Assembly: GCF_005116655.2 (NCBI RefSeq)
Contig: NZ_CP050698.1
Coordinates: forward strand, 4,628,001-4,692,000
Origin: Desulfosediminicola flagellatus
GTDB lineage: Bacteria > Desulfobacterota > Desulfobulbia > Desulfobulbales > Desulfocapsaceae
Length of the DNA stretch: 64,000 bases
Reading direction: 5' to 3'
Position 1 is the stretch's first letter. The number at the start of each line of letters is the position of its first letter. Below are positions 16,050 to 25,588 of the stretch, one piece after another. A model generated the notes under the pieces. The model made no database searches and was not told the DNA's origin. It was given only the letters and a program-made list of their open reading frames with translations. A program made the position numbers and the translations under genes.

Positions 16050-17264
16050 ATGCAAATAGACTTAGAGCAATACATTGATGCCCTTTCAGACACGCTTGAC
16101 CTTGTTGGTGTTGATGAGACACAGCATGGTAAACGCGTCGCATTTATGGCCCGCGAATGTGCTAAAATGCTTGGAAAGAAAGAGCCGGAACTTACCTTTT
16201 ATTATCGGGCAGGACTTCTTCACGATTGTGGTGTCTCTTCAACACGTGTGCATAAAAACCTTATCAATCAACTCGATTGGGTAGGCTCAACTGTCCATTG
16301 TGATGTTGGAGCCGAACGGATACGGCATTTCGCCCCGCTGCGCAATTATAGCGACACTATTAAATACCACCACACCCCTTGGAAAGACCTGCAAAAGCTC
16401 AAAATCGATGACAAAATTAAAACCCAGGCAAATCTTATTTATCTTGTTGACCGGGTGGATGCTCTGGCAGCACAGCAAAAAACGCAAAACCGGCTTGAAA
16501 CACGCGAGGCTATTTGCGCAACGATTTCATCGATGAAGAAAACATACTTTAAAGAGAAACTTGTCGATGCTTTTTTGACCATAGCTAAAAAAGAAGCTTT
16601 CTGGATAACCCAGGAACACAACTACCTCATGTCCCATTTGAGTGAAAAGGCCACTAACGGCAATTCAGTCTATCTTGATAGTGCGGATATGAAAAGTATG
16701 GCTATGCTCTTTGCTCATATTGTAGACGCTAAAAGTCCGTACACAGCTGAGCACTCCGTAGGAGTCAGCCGACTAGCTGGTTACCTTGCAGAAAAATGTG
16801 AACTCCCGGAGGATCTCATTAACAGGATTGAAATTGCAGGCCTGCTTCATGATCTGGGTAAACTGCAAATGCCAGATAATCTGCTTGAATGTGAAACAAA
16901 ACTCAGCGACCATGACCTTGCAATTATGCGTCACCACAGTTATGTGACCTTTAGTATACTTCACCGAATTGAAGGCTTGGAAGATATATGTGAGTGGGCA
17001 GCCAACCATCACGAAAAGCTTGATGGTGAAGGATACCCTTTTAAGAAGAATAGCGACGAGCTCGACATTGAGTCCAGAATTATCATGGTCGCAGATATAT
17101 ATCAGGCACTCGCCCAACACCGCCCCTATCGTAAAGCTTTCTCGACCGAAACAATTATGGACTATCTCTCAAATCTGGCGAACAAGGGCCAAATTGACCG
17201 CGACATAATACAGATAATTTCGACAGAGCCTGTTGCATGCCATCACGCAGCAATCGGCAAATGA
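16050..17264 (+). CDS. HD-GYP domain phosphodiesterase (two HD domains)
   Basis: A 404-residue soluble protein. The N-terminal half holds one HD domain (GLLHDCG about residue 54, KYHHTPW about 108) and the C-terminal half an HD-GYP domain with GLLHDLGKLQMP (about 265), RHHSYVTF (about 292) and NHHEKLDGEGYP (about 321). The GYP triplet and the HD metal ligands are all present, so c-di-GMP hydrolysis is likely. Such proteins control motility and biofilm transitions. It has no receiver or sensor domain, so the N-terminal HD domain may regulate it. It is monocistronic, and AAAGCGGACAACC lies before the ATG. Confidence 0.88.
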   Translation: MQIDLEQYIDALSDTLDLVGVDETQHGKRVAFMARECAKMLGKKEPELTFYYRAGLLHDCGVSSTRVHKNLINQLDWVGSTVHCDVGAERIRHFAPLRNYSDTIKYHHTPWKDLQKLKIDDKIKTQANLIYLVDRVDALAAQQKTQNRLETREAICATISSMKKTYFKEKLVDAFLTIAKKEAFWITQEHNYLMSHLSEKATNGNSVYLDSADMKSMAMLFAHIVDAKSPYTAEHSVGVSRLAGYLAEKCELPEDLINRIEIAGLLHDLGKLQMPDNLLECETKLSDHDLAIMRHHSYVTFSILHRIEGLEDICEWAANHHEKLDGEGYPFKKNSDELDIESRIIMVADIYQALAQHRPYRKAFSTETIMDYLSNLANKGQIDRDIIQIISTEPVACHHAAIGK

Positions 17265-17384
17265 TGTACATACAATGAACGATAATCAAAATAAAACAAT
17301 CAGAAGAGGGTCACCATTAAGACTACAGAAGAATTATCATAAATAGCCAAAGCAGTGAACATTTACAAGCAACCACTCACACTC

Positions 17385-18566
17385 TTAAACTGTTTTCAAC
17401 GCGATCAGCTTTTCTCCACTATAAATAAGCCCTGCGGATAAAATAGTTATAAATACCACCATCCCTGATGTAACATAGTAGGCCCATGCCATGCCAAAAT
17501 TATCCATGAAATAGCCTGAAAATATTGCACCGGTAAATACACCACCACTCATTGCCAGACTGAACACACCCATCATTGTTCCATGCCCGAAATGATTTCG
17601 GCCTTCTTCTGAAGCGTATGCACCGAGTACGGGCCAGATTATTGCTTCACCAGTACCTAGCAGCATATAAAGCAGAACCATCTGCGTTGTTACGGAAACT
17701 GATGGCACAAGCAGCATTGCAATCCCCATGCAGACCGTCCCCGCCAGAAGCAGCGGAATCTTAGGATAACGATCAGCTAACTTCCCGAAAGGCACTTGCA
17801 AGACGGCATTAACAAGAGTTCGTCCGGCTATAACCAAACCTATCTGAAGCCCGTTTACATTATCCCACCCCGACATTAGCAGTGGTAAAAATGCCATTGT
17901 CGGCACCATGACAATCATGGTTGCATAGCGGGCCAGTAGAATTCCTACTGTTCGCCTCCGCTGCATCATCAGTTTCATACTGAGAAGTAAACCTTTCTGA
18001 TCTTTTGATTTTGTCGGTACATAAACCGGCATATGTTTAACTACCAGAACAAAGGCCACAAAGGAAAACCCGGCCATCACATAGAAAACAGAAGCAAAAC
18101 CCCAGGCATCAGAGACAAGTCCGCCAAGAATAGGGCCGCAGCCAATACCGCAAAACACCGCAATATTGAGATACCCCATATACTTGCCCTCCTCGCCGGG
18201 AGGAGCCATAAAACTCATATATGCCATGGCGATAGGGACAATCATTGCAGACCCGACACCATGGAAACCACGGATGGTAATAAGGTCAAATACCGACTCG
18301 GCATGGGGAATAAGGAGACCTACAAGACCATAGATAAAAAGCCCTGCCACGAGAAACCATTTTCGACCGAAAATATCAGAGAGATTTCCGACAACCGGCT
18401 GCAACAGTCCGCGGGTTACTGAAAATGCTGCGATAATCATCCCAAGGGAAAATCCGCTTGCGCCCAGTTCTGCTGCAAACACGGGCATAACCGGAATGAT
18501 TATTCCAATTCCCAGAAGTGCAATAAAGACCGAGAGTAATAATGTAATGAGGGTCTGGCGTTCCAT
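17385..18566 (-). CDS. MFS transporter (probable drug efflux)
   Basis: A 393-residue major facilitator with twelve predicted helices. The loop 2-3 signature appears as GNLSDIFGRKWFLVAG (about 59-74), and a motif C-like GIGCGPILGG lies near residue 137. The automatically longest frame begins at 18626, but that start lies upstream of a terminator hairpin. I choose the ATG at 18566 (MERQTLI), which is 14 bases after the T-run. It is the last gene of the marR-MFP-RND-tolC set. Expression probably depends on readthrough of that terminator or on its own promoter. The substrate is unknown. Confidence 0.85.
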   Translation of the reverse strand: MERQTLITLLLSVFIALLGIGIIIPVMPVFAAELGASGFSLGMIIAAFSVTRGLLQPVVGNLSDIFGRKWFLVAGLFIYGLVGLLIPHAESVFDLITIRGFHGVGSAMIVPIAMAYMSFMAPPGEEGKYMGYLNIAVFCGIGCGPILGGLVSDAWGFASVFYVMAGFSFVAFVLVVKHMPVYVPTKSKDQKGLLLSMKLMMQRRRTVGILLARYATMIVMVPTMAFLPLLMSGWDNVNGLQIGLVIAGRTLVNAVLQVPFGKLADRYPKIPLLLAGTVCMGIAMLLVPSVSVTTQMVLLYMLLGTGEAIIWPVLGAYASEEGRNHFGHGTMMGVFSLAMSGGVFTGAIFSGYFMDNFGMAWAYYVTSGMVVFITILSAGLIYSGEKLIALKTV

Positions 18567-18579
18567 AAACTCTACAAAG

Positions 18580-18620
18580 AAAAAAAGCCCCGGCATTTTC
18601 CTGAGATGAAGTGCCGGGGC
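18580..18620 (-). terminator. Rho-independent terminator between tolC-like gene and MFS gene
   Basis: On the minus strand GCCCCGGCA pairs perfectly with TGCCGGGGC (18620-18612 with 18595-18587), followed by seven T (18586-18580). It is one of the strongest terminators in the window. It closes the RND operon just before the MFS start codon. Confidence 0.85.
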
Positions 18621-18680
18621 AAACAAGAATTTAGCCTGAAAAAAACAGTCGTCAGGCTGGTCATGTAAATTTTTTGATGA

Positions 18681-19946
18681 TCAGAAACCACCTACCATAC
18701 GCTGGATCTGAAAATAGTTAGCAAATACCGTTCGTGTAACAGCAACCTCATTCGCCTGGGCGCGCGAGAGGCTGGCAATAGCATCCAGAAGATCGGACTC
18801 ACGCTCAAGACCTTCGTCATATTTAAGCTGAGTTATACGCAGGTTTTCTTCCGCCTGCTCAATTGAACGTTTTGCCACTTCGACGTTTTCAAGGCTTACC
18901 CGGTAATCGATAAAGAGGTTTTGCAGATCGTTCTCAAGCGTTTCTTTAAGCTCTTGCAGGTCATATTGGAGGCCACGTTTTTCAAGTTTTGCCTTTCCAG
19001 TATTGGCCTCCTTGGTGAAACCACGAAAAAGATTCATTGACACCTGAAGCTGGGCGCGAAATTCATCTTCATCATTATCGCCCGCTCCGTTTATGAAATT
19101 ATCGTCATAGCGACTGTAACTGCCAATCAGATCCACATTCGGATAGTAGTCACTGTAAGCAACCTGTACCTGATACTCTGTGGCTTCAACAAGTGTTTCA
19201 AGCGCCTTGATCTCACTTCGCGAGTTGAGCATATTCTGCAGATATTCGTCTTCATTAAGAGGAGCCGGGAGCATTGTGAACTCGGCAAAATCAAGATCAG
19301 CCAACATCATTTGCGCACCTACCTGCCGTGAGAGACTGTTGACACTTTTATCTAACCCAGCCTTCGCTGCCTTCATGGTGATATCGGCATTATCGTAATC
19401 GACCCGGAATTTCAACAATTCGTTTTTTCCTATCAAACCGACATCATAACGATTCTCACCATCACGATACACTCGGGTCAGAGTCTTAAATGCATCTTCT
19501 GTTACCTTGAGGTTAGCCTTGCGATCGTAGACATTGAGATAACTGAGTGCAACTATCAACTGAATATCCTGTCGAGTACCCTGAAGTCTGTACTTTTCCA
19601 CCTCGCTAAGCTGTTCAGCTGAGGCAAGACCATACTTGTCTCTATAACCTGAAAAGATGTTGTAACTGACCTTGCCGGCAAACACGGAATTCTCAGAATC
19701 TTCTCCAGTCAAATTTGATTCATCAAGGCCATTAACGGTATAGAAAACATCCACGGATGGATAATACCCACCCTTTGCCCGTTGCACATCTTTTGCGCTC
19801 TTTTCAACATTAGTCATAAAGCGCTGTACGACCGCACGATTGCCAAGTGCTGTCTGCTGCATGGTTACCAAATCTGTTGCCTGCGCAGATGTACCCAGAC
19901 ATAACAATCCGGCGACACAAACTGCTGATAAAATTCGACTATTCAT
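18681..19946 (-). CDS. TolC-family outer membrane efflux protein
   Basis: About 421 residues from the ATG at 19946, which has GAAAGGAGCAGAGTCA before it. An N-terminal signal peptide (about 1-23, ending TSAQA) is followed by two repeats of the outer-membrane-efflux pattern, long helical coiled coils with FRG-F turns (LQVSMNLFRGF near residue 305). It forms the outer membrane exit duct of a tripartite pump. The ATG overlaps the end of the RND gene by 8 bases, so the two are translationally coupled. Confidence 0.9.
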   Translation of the reverse strand: MNSRILSAVCVAGLLCLGTSAQATDLVTMQQTALGNRAVVQRFMTNVEKSAKDVQRAKGGYYPSVDVFYTVNGLDESNLTGEDSENSVFAGKVSYNIFSGYRDKYGLASAEQLSEVEKYRLQGTRQDIQLIVALSYLNVYDRKANLKVTEDAFKTLTRVYRDGENRYDVGLIGKNELLKFRVDYDNADITMKAAKAGLDKSVNSLSRQVGAQMMLADLDFAEFTMLPAPLNEDEYLQNMLNSRSEIKALETLVEATEYQVQVAYSDYYPNVDLIGSYSRYDDNFINGAGDNDEDEFRAQLQVSMNLFRGFTKEANTGKAKLEKRGLQYDLQELKETLENDLQNLFIDYRVSLENVEVAKRSIEQAEENLRITQLKYDEGLERESDLLDAIASLSRAQANEVAVTRTVFANYFQIQRMVGGF

Positions 19947-22900
19947 TGACTCTGCTCCTTTCAAATCGAATAACAAAAGCTAAAAGTGATGGAATAACAA
20001 ACAACGTCAACACCGTTGAGAGTGCAAGTCCACCCAGAAGGATAGAACCAAGACCTCGATACAACTCACTGCCCGAACCAGTTGATAAAACAAGTGGTGT
20101 CATGGCAAGCAAGCTGGTTGTAGCACTCATAAAAATCGGACGAATACGGGTGCGAACCGCATCTGAAACTGCGGCGATCCCAACCATGCTATTATAACGA
20201 ACGTTATTAAGTGACTGGTGTACAATAAGAATAGCATTATTTACAACAGTTCCAATAAGAATAATGAAACCAAGCATTGCCAATACATCAAATCCCTGCG
20301 GTGCGACAAACGTATTTACCGCAACCAGCCCCACAAAACCTCCAGCTGCAGCCATCGGCACGCTAAAAAGAATGATAAGCGGATAGAGGAAATTCTCAAA
20401 TAATGCTGCCATGAGCAGATAGGTTATCAGCAGCGCCAGCAATAAGTTCCACTTCAATGCCTGACCAGTCTCTTCGAGCTTATCGGCATTACCGCCAATG
20501 CTGATATCCAGTCCCTGCAGCTTACCTTCTTTCTGCATTGGCTCAATAAGACCTTTCTGAATGGTGATCATCGCATCCTGAATAGCCACATTTTTGGGTG
20601 GAGTAACCTGTAGAGTAATGGTCCGTTTTCTCTCAAGATGATTAATCTGGGGCATTCCCTGACTGTATTCAAGATCCGCTACATCACCAAGCTGAATAAG
20701 ATCCCCATGGGCATTAACGATTGTCGCCTTAAGAATCTTCTCAGGTGTGTCGTATAGCTCGTCATTACCTTTTACTACCAGATCTATCTGTTTTACACCT
20801 TCCGGTCTAAAATCATCGACCTTGCGTCCATCCATCAGGATGTCCACATAGACTCCCAGATCACGCTCAGTAAGGCCGTTTGCCGCCAGCATCTCTCTAT
20901 TGGCAATGACCCTGATTTCAGGATAGCTTGTCTCAAAAGATGGCACAGGCCTCACCTGCGAACCTGGTACTGCCTGCATTGTTGCCCCATAGAGCATCAT
21001 GGCTGATCCGGCAATCTCTTCGATATTCTCACCGGAAATATTGACTTCCACCGTTCGCCCCTGACCAAGACCCGTCTCAAAGATACCAGCCTGCAGTGAT
21101 ACACCAAAGAAACCGGGAATTGCGTTCATAATTCTACTGAAAAGCGGAATCAGTTCAGCGGCCCGGGTCTCGTGGGTGCTAATGCCGCCAAAGAGAGTAA
21201 AACGATCGGAACCGACATAAAACATCTGTTTTATCTGCGGGAAACCATCCTTTCCATCTTCTTCAAAATACGGTTTTGTTGATTCAAAAACATATGCCCC
21301 GATCTCTTTAAGCTTATCTACCGAATAGCCCGGAGGCGGAATCAGGATATTTAGAATCAGGTTACGGTTACCCTGTGGCAGATATTCTGCACTTGGCTGC
21401 AACTTTAAAATCATACCCACAGAGAGGGTAGTAAATAGAACTACGGTCAGCAATCGGGTGAAAACATTTTTCAAACAGAGGTCTGAAAACCACATAAGAG
21501 CACCGGCAATTGCCGGTCCGGCAACAGAGCGCTGTATCCAGTTCTTTTTTTCCTCACCTGAGGTTTTTTTCCTGTAGAGGAGATTAATTAATGTCGGGAT
21601 AACAGTAATCGACACCAACAGACTCAGCATAATTGAGAAGGTGATGGCGATAGCGATATCGCGAAAGAGCTGGCCCGCCTCTTCCTGCATAAAGATTACA
21701 GGCAGGAAAACCGCAACGGTTGTGGCAGTTGAAGCAAAAACTGCGCCCCATACCTCATTAGCCCCTTCGAGTGCTGCCTTGAAGGCATTTTTTCCCATTT
21801 TCCTATGCCTGTCGATATTTTCCAGCACAACGATGGAGTTATCAACAAGCATACCGACTGCGAATGAAATTCCGGCAAGACTGACAACGTTTAAACTTCT
21901 ACCCGTCAACCAGAGAAATATAAAACATCCGATAACCGACACAGGAATAGCAACGGCGGTAGTTAGCGTTGAACGGATACTGCGGAGGAAAACCAGCAGC
22001 ACCAGAATCGCAAGTGCACCACCAAGCATTACATTCTTTTTCACCAGACCGATAGCGGTATTAATATATGGCCGCTGGTCATAGACCATGTCGATATAAA
22101 GCTGTTTTTCTGCAAGAATTCCGTCATTAAGCTTCTGAACAGCCTCTTCAACACGATCTGTCATGGCAAGCACGTTGGCTCCCGGCTCTTTACGAACTCC
22201 GACCACGATAACCTGAGTACCGTTATGAAAAACACCTCCCGACTCCTTGTCATAACCAGGAGTCACTTTGGCAATATCACGCAGGTAGACACGTTTGAGG
22301 CCATCATCGAACACCACGACATTAAGTGCATCTTCAGGGTTCTGAAATTGGCCAAGAGTTCGAATACGATAATTCTTTCGACCAATGCCTAACACACCTG
22401 CAGAAGTGGTTGCGTTGGCATTTTTTATGGCACCGGAAATCTGATTAATCGAGATATTATGCCTCGCCATCTCCTGCATATCGAGTGTTACATGCAGTTC
22501 GGCTTCTGTTCCACCGAAAATCAGCAGTGAACCAACCCCCTCAACACGCTCAAGATGCTGGCGCACATTATCTTCAAAGTACGTTCTAAAATTATTTATG
22601 TGATTGGGGTTACCATCCCGCGTTTTAAGCATCGACCAGATAACTGGTGAGCTGTTTGCACCAGCTGCTTCAATCACAGGTTTTTCTGCAGAATCTGGAT
22701 ATCCCGACACCTCATTCATTTTATTGGAAACGCGTAGCAGCGCATCATCAAGTTTGGTGTCCAGAGCAAAAGAGAGCGTCACTTCGCCAAAGTTATTATA
22801 ACTGGCGCTCTCCATTTTCGTCAGGCCCTGCAATCCCTTTAAGGCCTCTTCCTGTTTTTCGATGATATCTTTTTCTATCTCGTAAGGGGTAGCCCCACCC

Positions 22901-23052
22901 CAGGTAGTCTGTACCGTTATCTGTGGAGTCTCAACATCCGGTGTCAGCTGTACCGGCAGCTTGTTCAATCCGATCAGACCAAAGGTCGTAATCAATATTA
23001 CCGCGACCGCCACCGAGACCGGTTTTTTAAGTGCATATTCAACAATATTCAT
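19939..23052 (-). CDS. RND efflux transporter inner-membrane pump (AcrB/HAE1-like)
   Basis: A 1037-residue protein of normal RND length. It shows the duplicated layout of a TM helix, a large periplasmic loop and six TM helices. Landmarks are the N-terminal MNIVEYALKKPVSVA, PDVETPQI (about 38), GISFAVGMLVDNSIVVLENI (TM4, with the Asp pair used for proton transfer) and a C-terminal GFIILIGTVVNNAILI (TM10). These features fit the multidrug HAE1 branch rather than the heavy-metal CzcA branch, although the substrate is not certain. It is encoded between its membrane fusion protein (2-base gap) and its TolC partner (8-base overlap). Confidence 0.93.
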   Translation of the reverse strand: MNIVEYALKKPVSVAVAVILITTFGLIGLNKLPVQLTPDVETPQITVQTTWGGATPYEIEKDIIEKQEEALKGLQGLTKMESASYNNFGEVTLSFALDTKLDDALLRVSNKMNEVSGYPDSAEKPVIEAAGANSSPVIWSMLKTRDGNPNHINNFRTYFEDNVRQHLERVEGVGSLLIFGGTEAELHVTLDMQEMARHNISINQISGAIKNANATTSAGVLGIGRKNYRIRTLGQFQNPEDALNVVVFDDGLKRVYLRDIAKVTPGYDKESGGVFHNGTQVIVVGVRKEPGANVLAMTDRVEEAVQKLNDGILAEKQLYIDMVYDQRPYINTAIGLVKKNVMLGGALAILVLLVFLRSIRSTLTTAVAIPVSVIGCFIFLWLTGRSLNVVSLAGISFAVGMLVDNSIVVLENIDRHRKMGKNAFKAALEGANEVWGAVFASTATTVAVFLPVIFMQEEAGQLFRDIAIAITFSIMLSLLVSITVIPTLINLLYRKKTSGEEKKNWIQRSVAGPAIAGALMWFSDLCLKNVFTRLLTVVLFTTLSVGMILKLQPSAEYLPQGNRNLILNILIPPPGYSVDKLKEIGAYVFESTKPYFEEDGKDGFPQIKQMFYVGSDRFTLFGGISTHETRAAELIPLFSRIMNAIPGFFGVSLQAGIFETGLGQGRTVEVNISGENIEEIAGSAMMLYGATMQAVPGSQVRPVPSFETSYPEIRVIANREMLAANGLTERDLGVYVDILMDGRKVDDFRPEGVKQIDLVVKGNDELYDTPEKILKATIVNAHGDLIQLGDVADLEYSQGMPQINHLERKRTITLQVTPPKNVAIQDAMITIQKGLIEPMQKEGKLQGLDISIGGNADKLEETGQALKWNLLLALLITYLLMAALFENFLYPLIILFSVPMAAAGGFVGLVAVNTFVAPQGFDVLAMLGFIILIGTVVNNAILIVHQSLNNVRYNSMVGIAAVSDAVRTRIRPIFMSATTSLLAMTPLVLSTGSGSELYRGLGSILLGGLALSTVLTLFVIPSLLAFVIRFERSRVNE

Positions 23053-23054
23053 CG

Positions 23055-24125
23055 TTATTCTCCTGCTACAGTAACAGCCTGATCAGGACGTAAACGCTCG
23101 TTACCCTCGATCACCACTCCCATACCGGGAACGATGTATGGATTATCAACCGCTACGCTCTCGCCCATGAATGTGACGATGTTTACTGGCAGAATTGCCG
23201 CTTTGCCGTCTTTAACGGTATAGACAAAATCACTGCCCTTGAACTTAACGATTGCCGCTCGTGGAAGTACTTTTAACTGTTGCTTAGAACTTGAAGGGAC
23301 ATGGACAGTTGCTGACATATTCTGGGCAACCAGCGGAAGTGGTGCTATCTTAATTTTCAAGAAAATATTTTTTGTTTTCACATCCGCAACAGGATCAATA
23401 TCAATAACGGTACCTTCCGTTTCATTTCCGAAAGCGGTCACTGTAACCGGAACCTTGCCACCTATCTCAATATATTGAAGCAGATTTTCGGCAATAGGTG
23501 CCCTTACGTAAAGATCTTCACTCGATCCTAGACTTACAAGCTGCTTCCCCTGCTGTACCCAGCCACCCGAATCGACATCTTTAGTAAGAATAATCCCACC
23601 ATATGGTGCAGTAATGATGCTGCGTTTTTTCTGGATCATAAGCTTTTTCAGGGTATCCTGACTCGCCTTCTTCTCCATCTGAGCATCCTGAAAGGCATAT
23701 TCAGCATCATCAAAATCTTTTTCGCTAACGCCAGCCTCTTTATAGAGTTTTTCTAATCTTTTGAAATTCTTAAGCGTATTATCAATGCGAAGCTGTGCCT
23801 GACTGATACGGGTTTTGGTAAGGGAAATTTCCTGATCAAGAATTTCAGTGTTCAACTCTACCAGAGTATCACCCTGTTTTACCCTGTCACCCTGATCAAC
23901 CTTTACGTTATCTACAAGACCGGCCACTTCAGTCGAAATATCACTTGTGCGCTCATAGTAGAGAACACCTATAACCGAACGATTCTGTGCCACCTCCTGC
24001 TGTACGACCTTACCAAGTACCACCCTTGCCGGTGGCGGCCCTGCTGCCCAGACAGTCTGTCCGGCACAGAGTATAGGAATCAACAAAAACAGTAACCAGC
24101 TACTCTGAATTTTCCGTGATTTCAT
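23055..24125 (-). CDS. RND pump periplasmic adaptor (membrane fusion protein)
   Basis: 356 residues with an N-terminal signal peptide or anchor (about 8-27), then the split lipoyl/barrel-sandwich halves (LVDNVKVDQGDRVKQGDTLVE about 70-90, and ITAPYGGIILTKDVDSGGWVQQG about 163) flanking a helical hairpin of about 70 residues. It ends with a beta-barrel and membrane-proximal domain. It bridges the RND pump and the TolC duct. Its ATG overlaps the marR stop (ATGA), so regulator and pump are one operon. Confidence 0.92.
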   Translation of the reverse strand: MKSRKIQSSWLLFLLIPILCAGQTVWAAGPPPARVVLGKVVQQEVAQNRSVIGVLYYERTSDISTEVAGLVDNVKVDQGDRVKQGDTLVELNTEILDQEISLTKTRISQAQLRIDNTLKNFKRLEKLYKEAGVSEKDFDDAEYAFQDAQMEKKASQDTLKKLMIQKKRSIITAPYGGIILTKDVDSGGWVQQGKQLVSLGSSEDLYVRAPIAENLLQYIEIGGKVPVTVTAFGNETEGTVIDIDPVADVKTKNIFLKIKIAPLPLVAQNMSATVHVPSSSKQQLKVLPRAAIVKFKGSDFVYTVKDGKAAILPVNIVTFMGESVAVDNPYIVPGMGVVIEGNERLRPDQAVTVAGE

Positions 24126-24571
24126 CTCGCGTTTTCTCCCGTTATTTCATCGATATTACTGCATATCATCTTCAGGTTTCGCCGCATCTGTTCAATCTCC
24201 TGCTGGCTGATACCTGCCGTTACTTTACTTTCACAATTCGCCAATCTCTCTATTACCTGGGATAACAGACCTTCACCGGTAGCAGTTAAATATACGAGCG
24301 TAGAGCGGCGATCTTCGGGGTTATCCCTGCGCTCGACATACTCTTTTTTAGCAAGTCGATCTAAAATTCTAGTGATATTGGCAGGACTTTTTGCCACAAG
24401 CTCACACAATCTGGACTGCACAGCACCATCTTCTTCTGAAAGCGATTTTAGTACCTGGTATTGTTCAACGGTGAGATCGTACGGCTTCAACCTGCTTTCA
24501 AGATACTTCTTCAGAGCCATCGTAGTCATATAAATGACACGACCTATTGGCTCAGGATTACACTGTTTCAT
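24122..24571 (-). CDS. MarR-family transcriptional regulator
   Basis: I use the ATG at 24571 (MKQCNPEPIG), giving 149 residues, the normal MarR size. The longer frame to 24688 would place a coding extension across the operator palindrome. The winged helix is clear: QYQVLKSLSEEDGAVQSRLCE, SPANITRILDRLAKKEYVERR (recognition helix) and NPEDRRSTLVYLT (wing with the DxR signature). It probably represses the marR-MFP-RND-tolC operon and itself, releasing DNA on binding a ligand or drug. Confidence 0.9.
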   Translation of the reverse strand: MKQCNPEPIGRVIYMTTMALKKYLESRLKPYDLTVEQYQVLKSLSEEDGAVQSRLCELVAKSPANITRILDRLAKKEYVERRDNPEDRRSTLVYLTATGEGLLSQVIERLANCESKVTAGISQQEIEQMRRNLKMICSNIDEITGENAR

Positions 24572-24600
24572 AAACACCACGTAGAGTTCTGTGCAAATAA

Positions 24601-24636
24601 ACACGTTATTAGTTAATGCGGCAACTATTAACGTGT
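24601..24636. promoter_or_regulatory. Large palindrome upstream of marR, probable MarR operator
   Basis: ACACGTTATTAGT (24601-24613) and ACTATTAACGTGT (24624-24636) are 13-base arms that match at all but one position around a ten-base spacer. It lies 30 bases upstream of the marR start, where the promoter should be. A further ACGTGTCAACTA half-like sequence lies at 24646-24657. The 23-24 bp centre-to-centre spacing suggests two helical turns, as for a MarR dimer pair. Confidence 0.6.
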
Positions 24637-24844
24637 AAACCTTATACGTGTCAACTACTACAAAGTATATGAAGCAATATATTTTCAAGAGTGAATCGAA
24701 AAAACATTACAATGAGTATTTACAGTATCATTGAGGGATTAGAAACAGTGGAAAAAAGAACAGACGAGAGAGCAGATATTGCAGGACAAAGAGATGAGAT
24801 AACAACTAAATACGTTGCCTGCCCAGGCAAAAAGAATAGTATAA

Positions 24845-24889
24845 CAACACCGGATTTTTTTACGCTATGCAGTTATTTAACCGGTGTTG
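24845..24889 (-). terminator. Inverted repeat downstream of the carboxymuconolactone decarboxylase gene
   Basis: CAACACCGG (24845-24853) and CCGGTGTTG (24881-24889) are perfect nine-base complements with a 27-base AT-rich loop. It is located between the convergent end of the 24920 gene and the divergent marR promoter. It lacks a terminal T-run, so it may be a rho-type or regulatory structure. Confidence 0.35.
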
Positions 24890-24919
24890 TACTATATACC
24901 AAATTACATAACGATCCCG

Positions 24920-25252
24920 CTATTCTCCGCACTCTCCTTCGAGTATGTCTCGGCACCAGGAGATTGCTGCCATAGCTCGTGGAAAGCCACAAGTGGGGAT
25001 CAGCAGAATCAGACTATGATAGATTTCTTGCGTGTTGGCACCAGCTTCAAGAGCTCTACGTGCGTGCGAATGCACTGCACCCTCGGAATTGTTGGCTGCC
25101 GCTGCTGCAAGCTGGATAAGATGAGTTGTTTTCTCATCAAGCGGACCCGCATTTCTCACAGTTACGCCAAGTTCTTTTAGCGATCCCATAACATTGGGGT
25201 AACACTTTGAGACCTCATAATAAGTTCTGCTGGGGTATTTTTTGTCTCTCAT
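24920..25252 (-). CDS. Carboxymuconolactone decarboxylase (CMD/AhpD-like) family protein
   Basis: A 110-residue all-helical protein. HLIQLAAAAANNSEGAVHSH (about 44-63) followed by ARRALEAGANTQEI is the CMD family core, with the usual His of the AhpD-like active-site helix, and LLIPTCGFPRAM follows. It lacks the CxxC pair of true AhpD peroxidase reductants in that helix, so peroxidase activity is doubtful. A role in small-molecule decarboxylation or redox is possible. It is monocistronic. The stretch from 25253 to 25588 holds no gene or repeat that I can see. Confidence 0.85.
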   Translation of the reverse strand: MRDKKYPSRTYYEVSKCYPNVMGSLKELGVTVRNAGPLDEKTTHLIQLAAAAANNSEGAVHSHARRALEAGANTQEIYHSLILLIPTCGFPRAMAAISWCRDILEGECGE

Positions 25253-25588
25253 TTTCTGATCTTTATGGATAAGTTGTCTTCAGTTTAACAACACATGCCT
25301 ATCGACCATGACATTCATCCAGCCCAACTTCTGCAACGCTTTTCCAAATCATATTTGGGCCCCGTTTAATGCAAAAAGAAGTATAGGAGGAACAGTATCT
25401 GTAAACCTGGTTTCATAAACATGCATCTCCTAACTTTGCATTACCACATCCAGATAGAATTTCCAGCACTAATGACACTTTTTCACCACTATCTTAACTT
25501 CCACCAATATGAGTTGTTAAAGCAGTTGCTTAAACCCACCAGCAAACAACAGCATTAAACCTGTCATATCGTAGCCTTAATCGACAAA
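25253..25588. other. Intergenic stretch, no gene seen
   Basis: There is no open frame with coding character on either strand and no repeat. It should hold the promoter of the minus-strand CMD gene. Confidence 0.5.

Noticed and set aside
24691-24975. 94-residue plus-strand ORF
   Set aside because: It overlaps the end of the CMD gene, has a poor start and no recognisable features, and lies in the marR promoter region.
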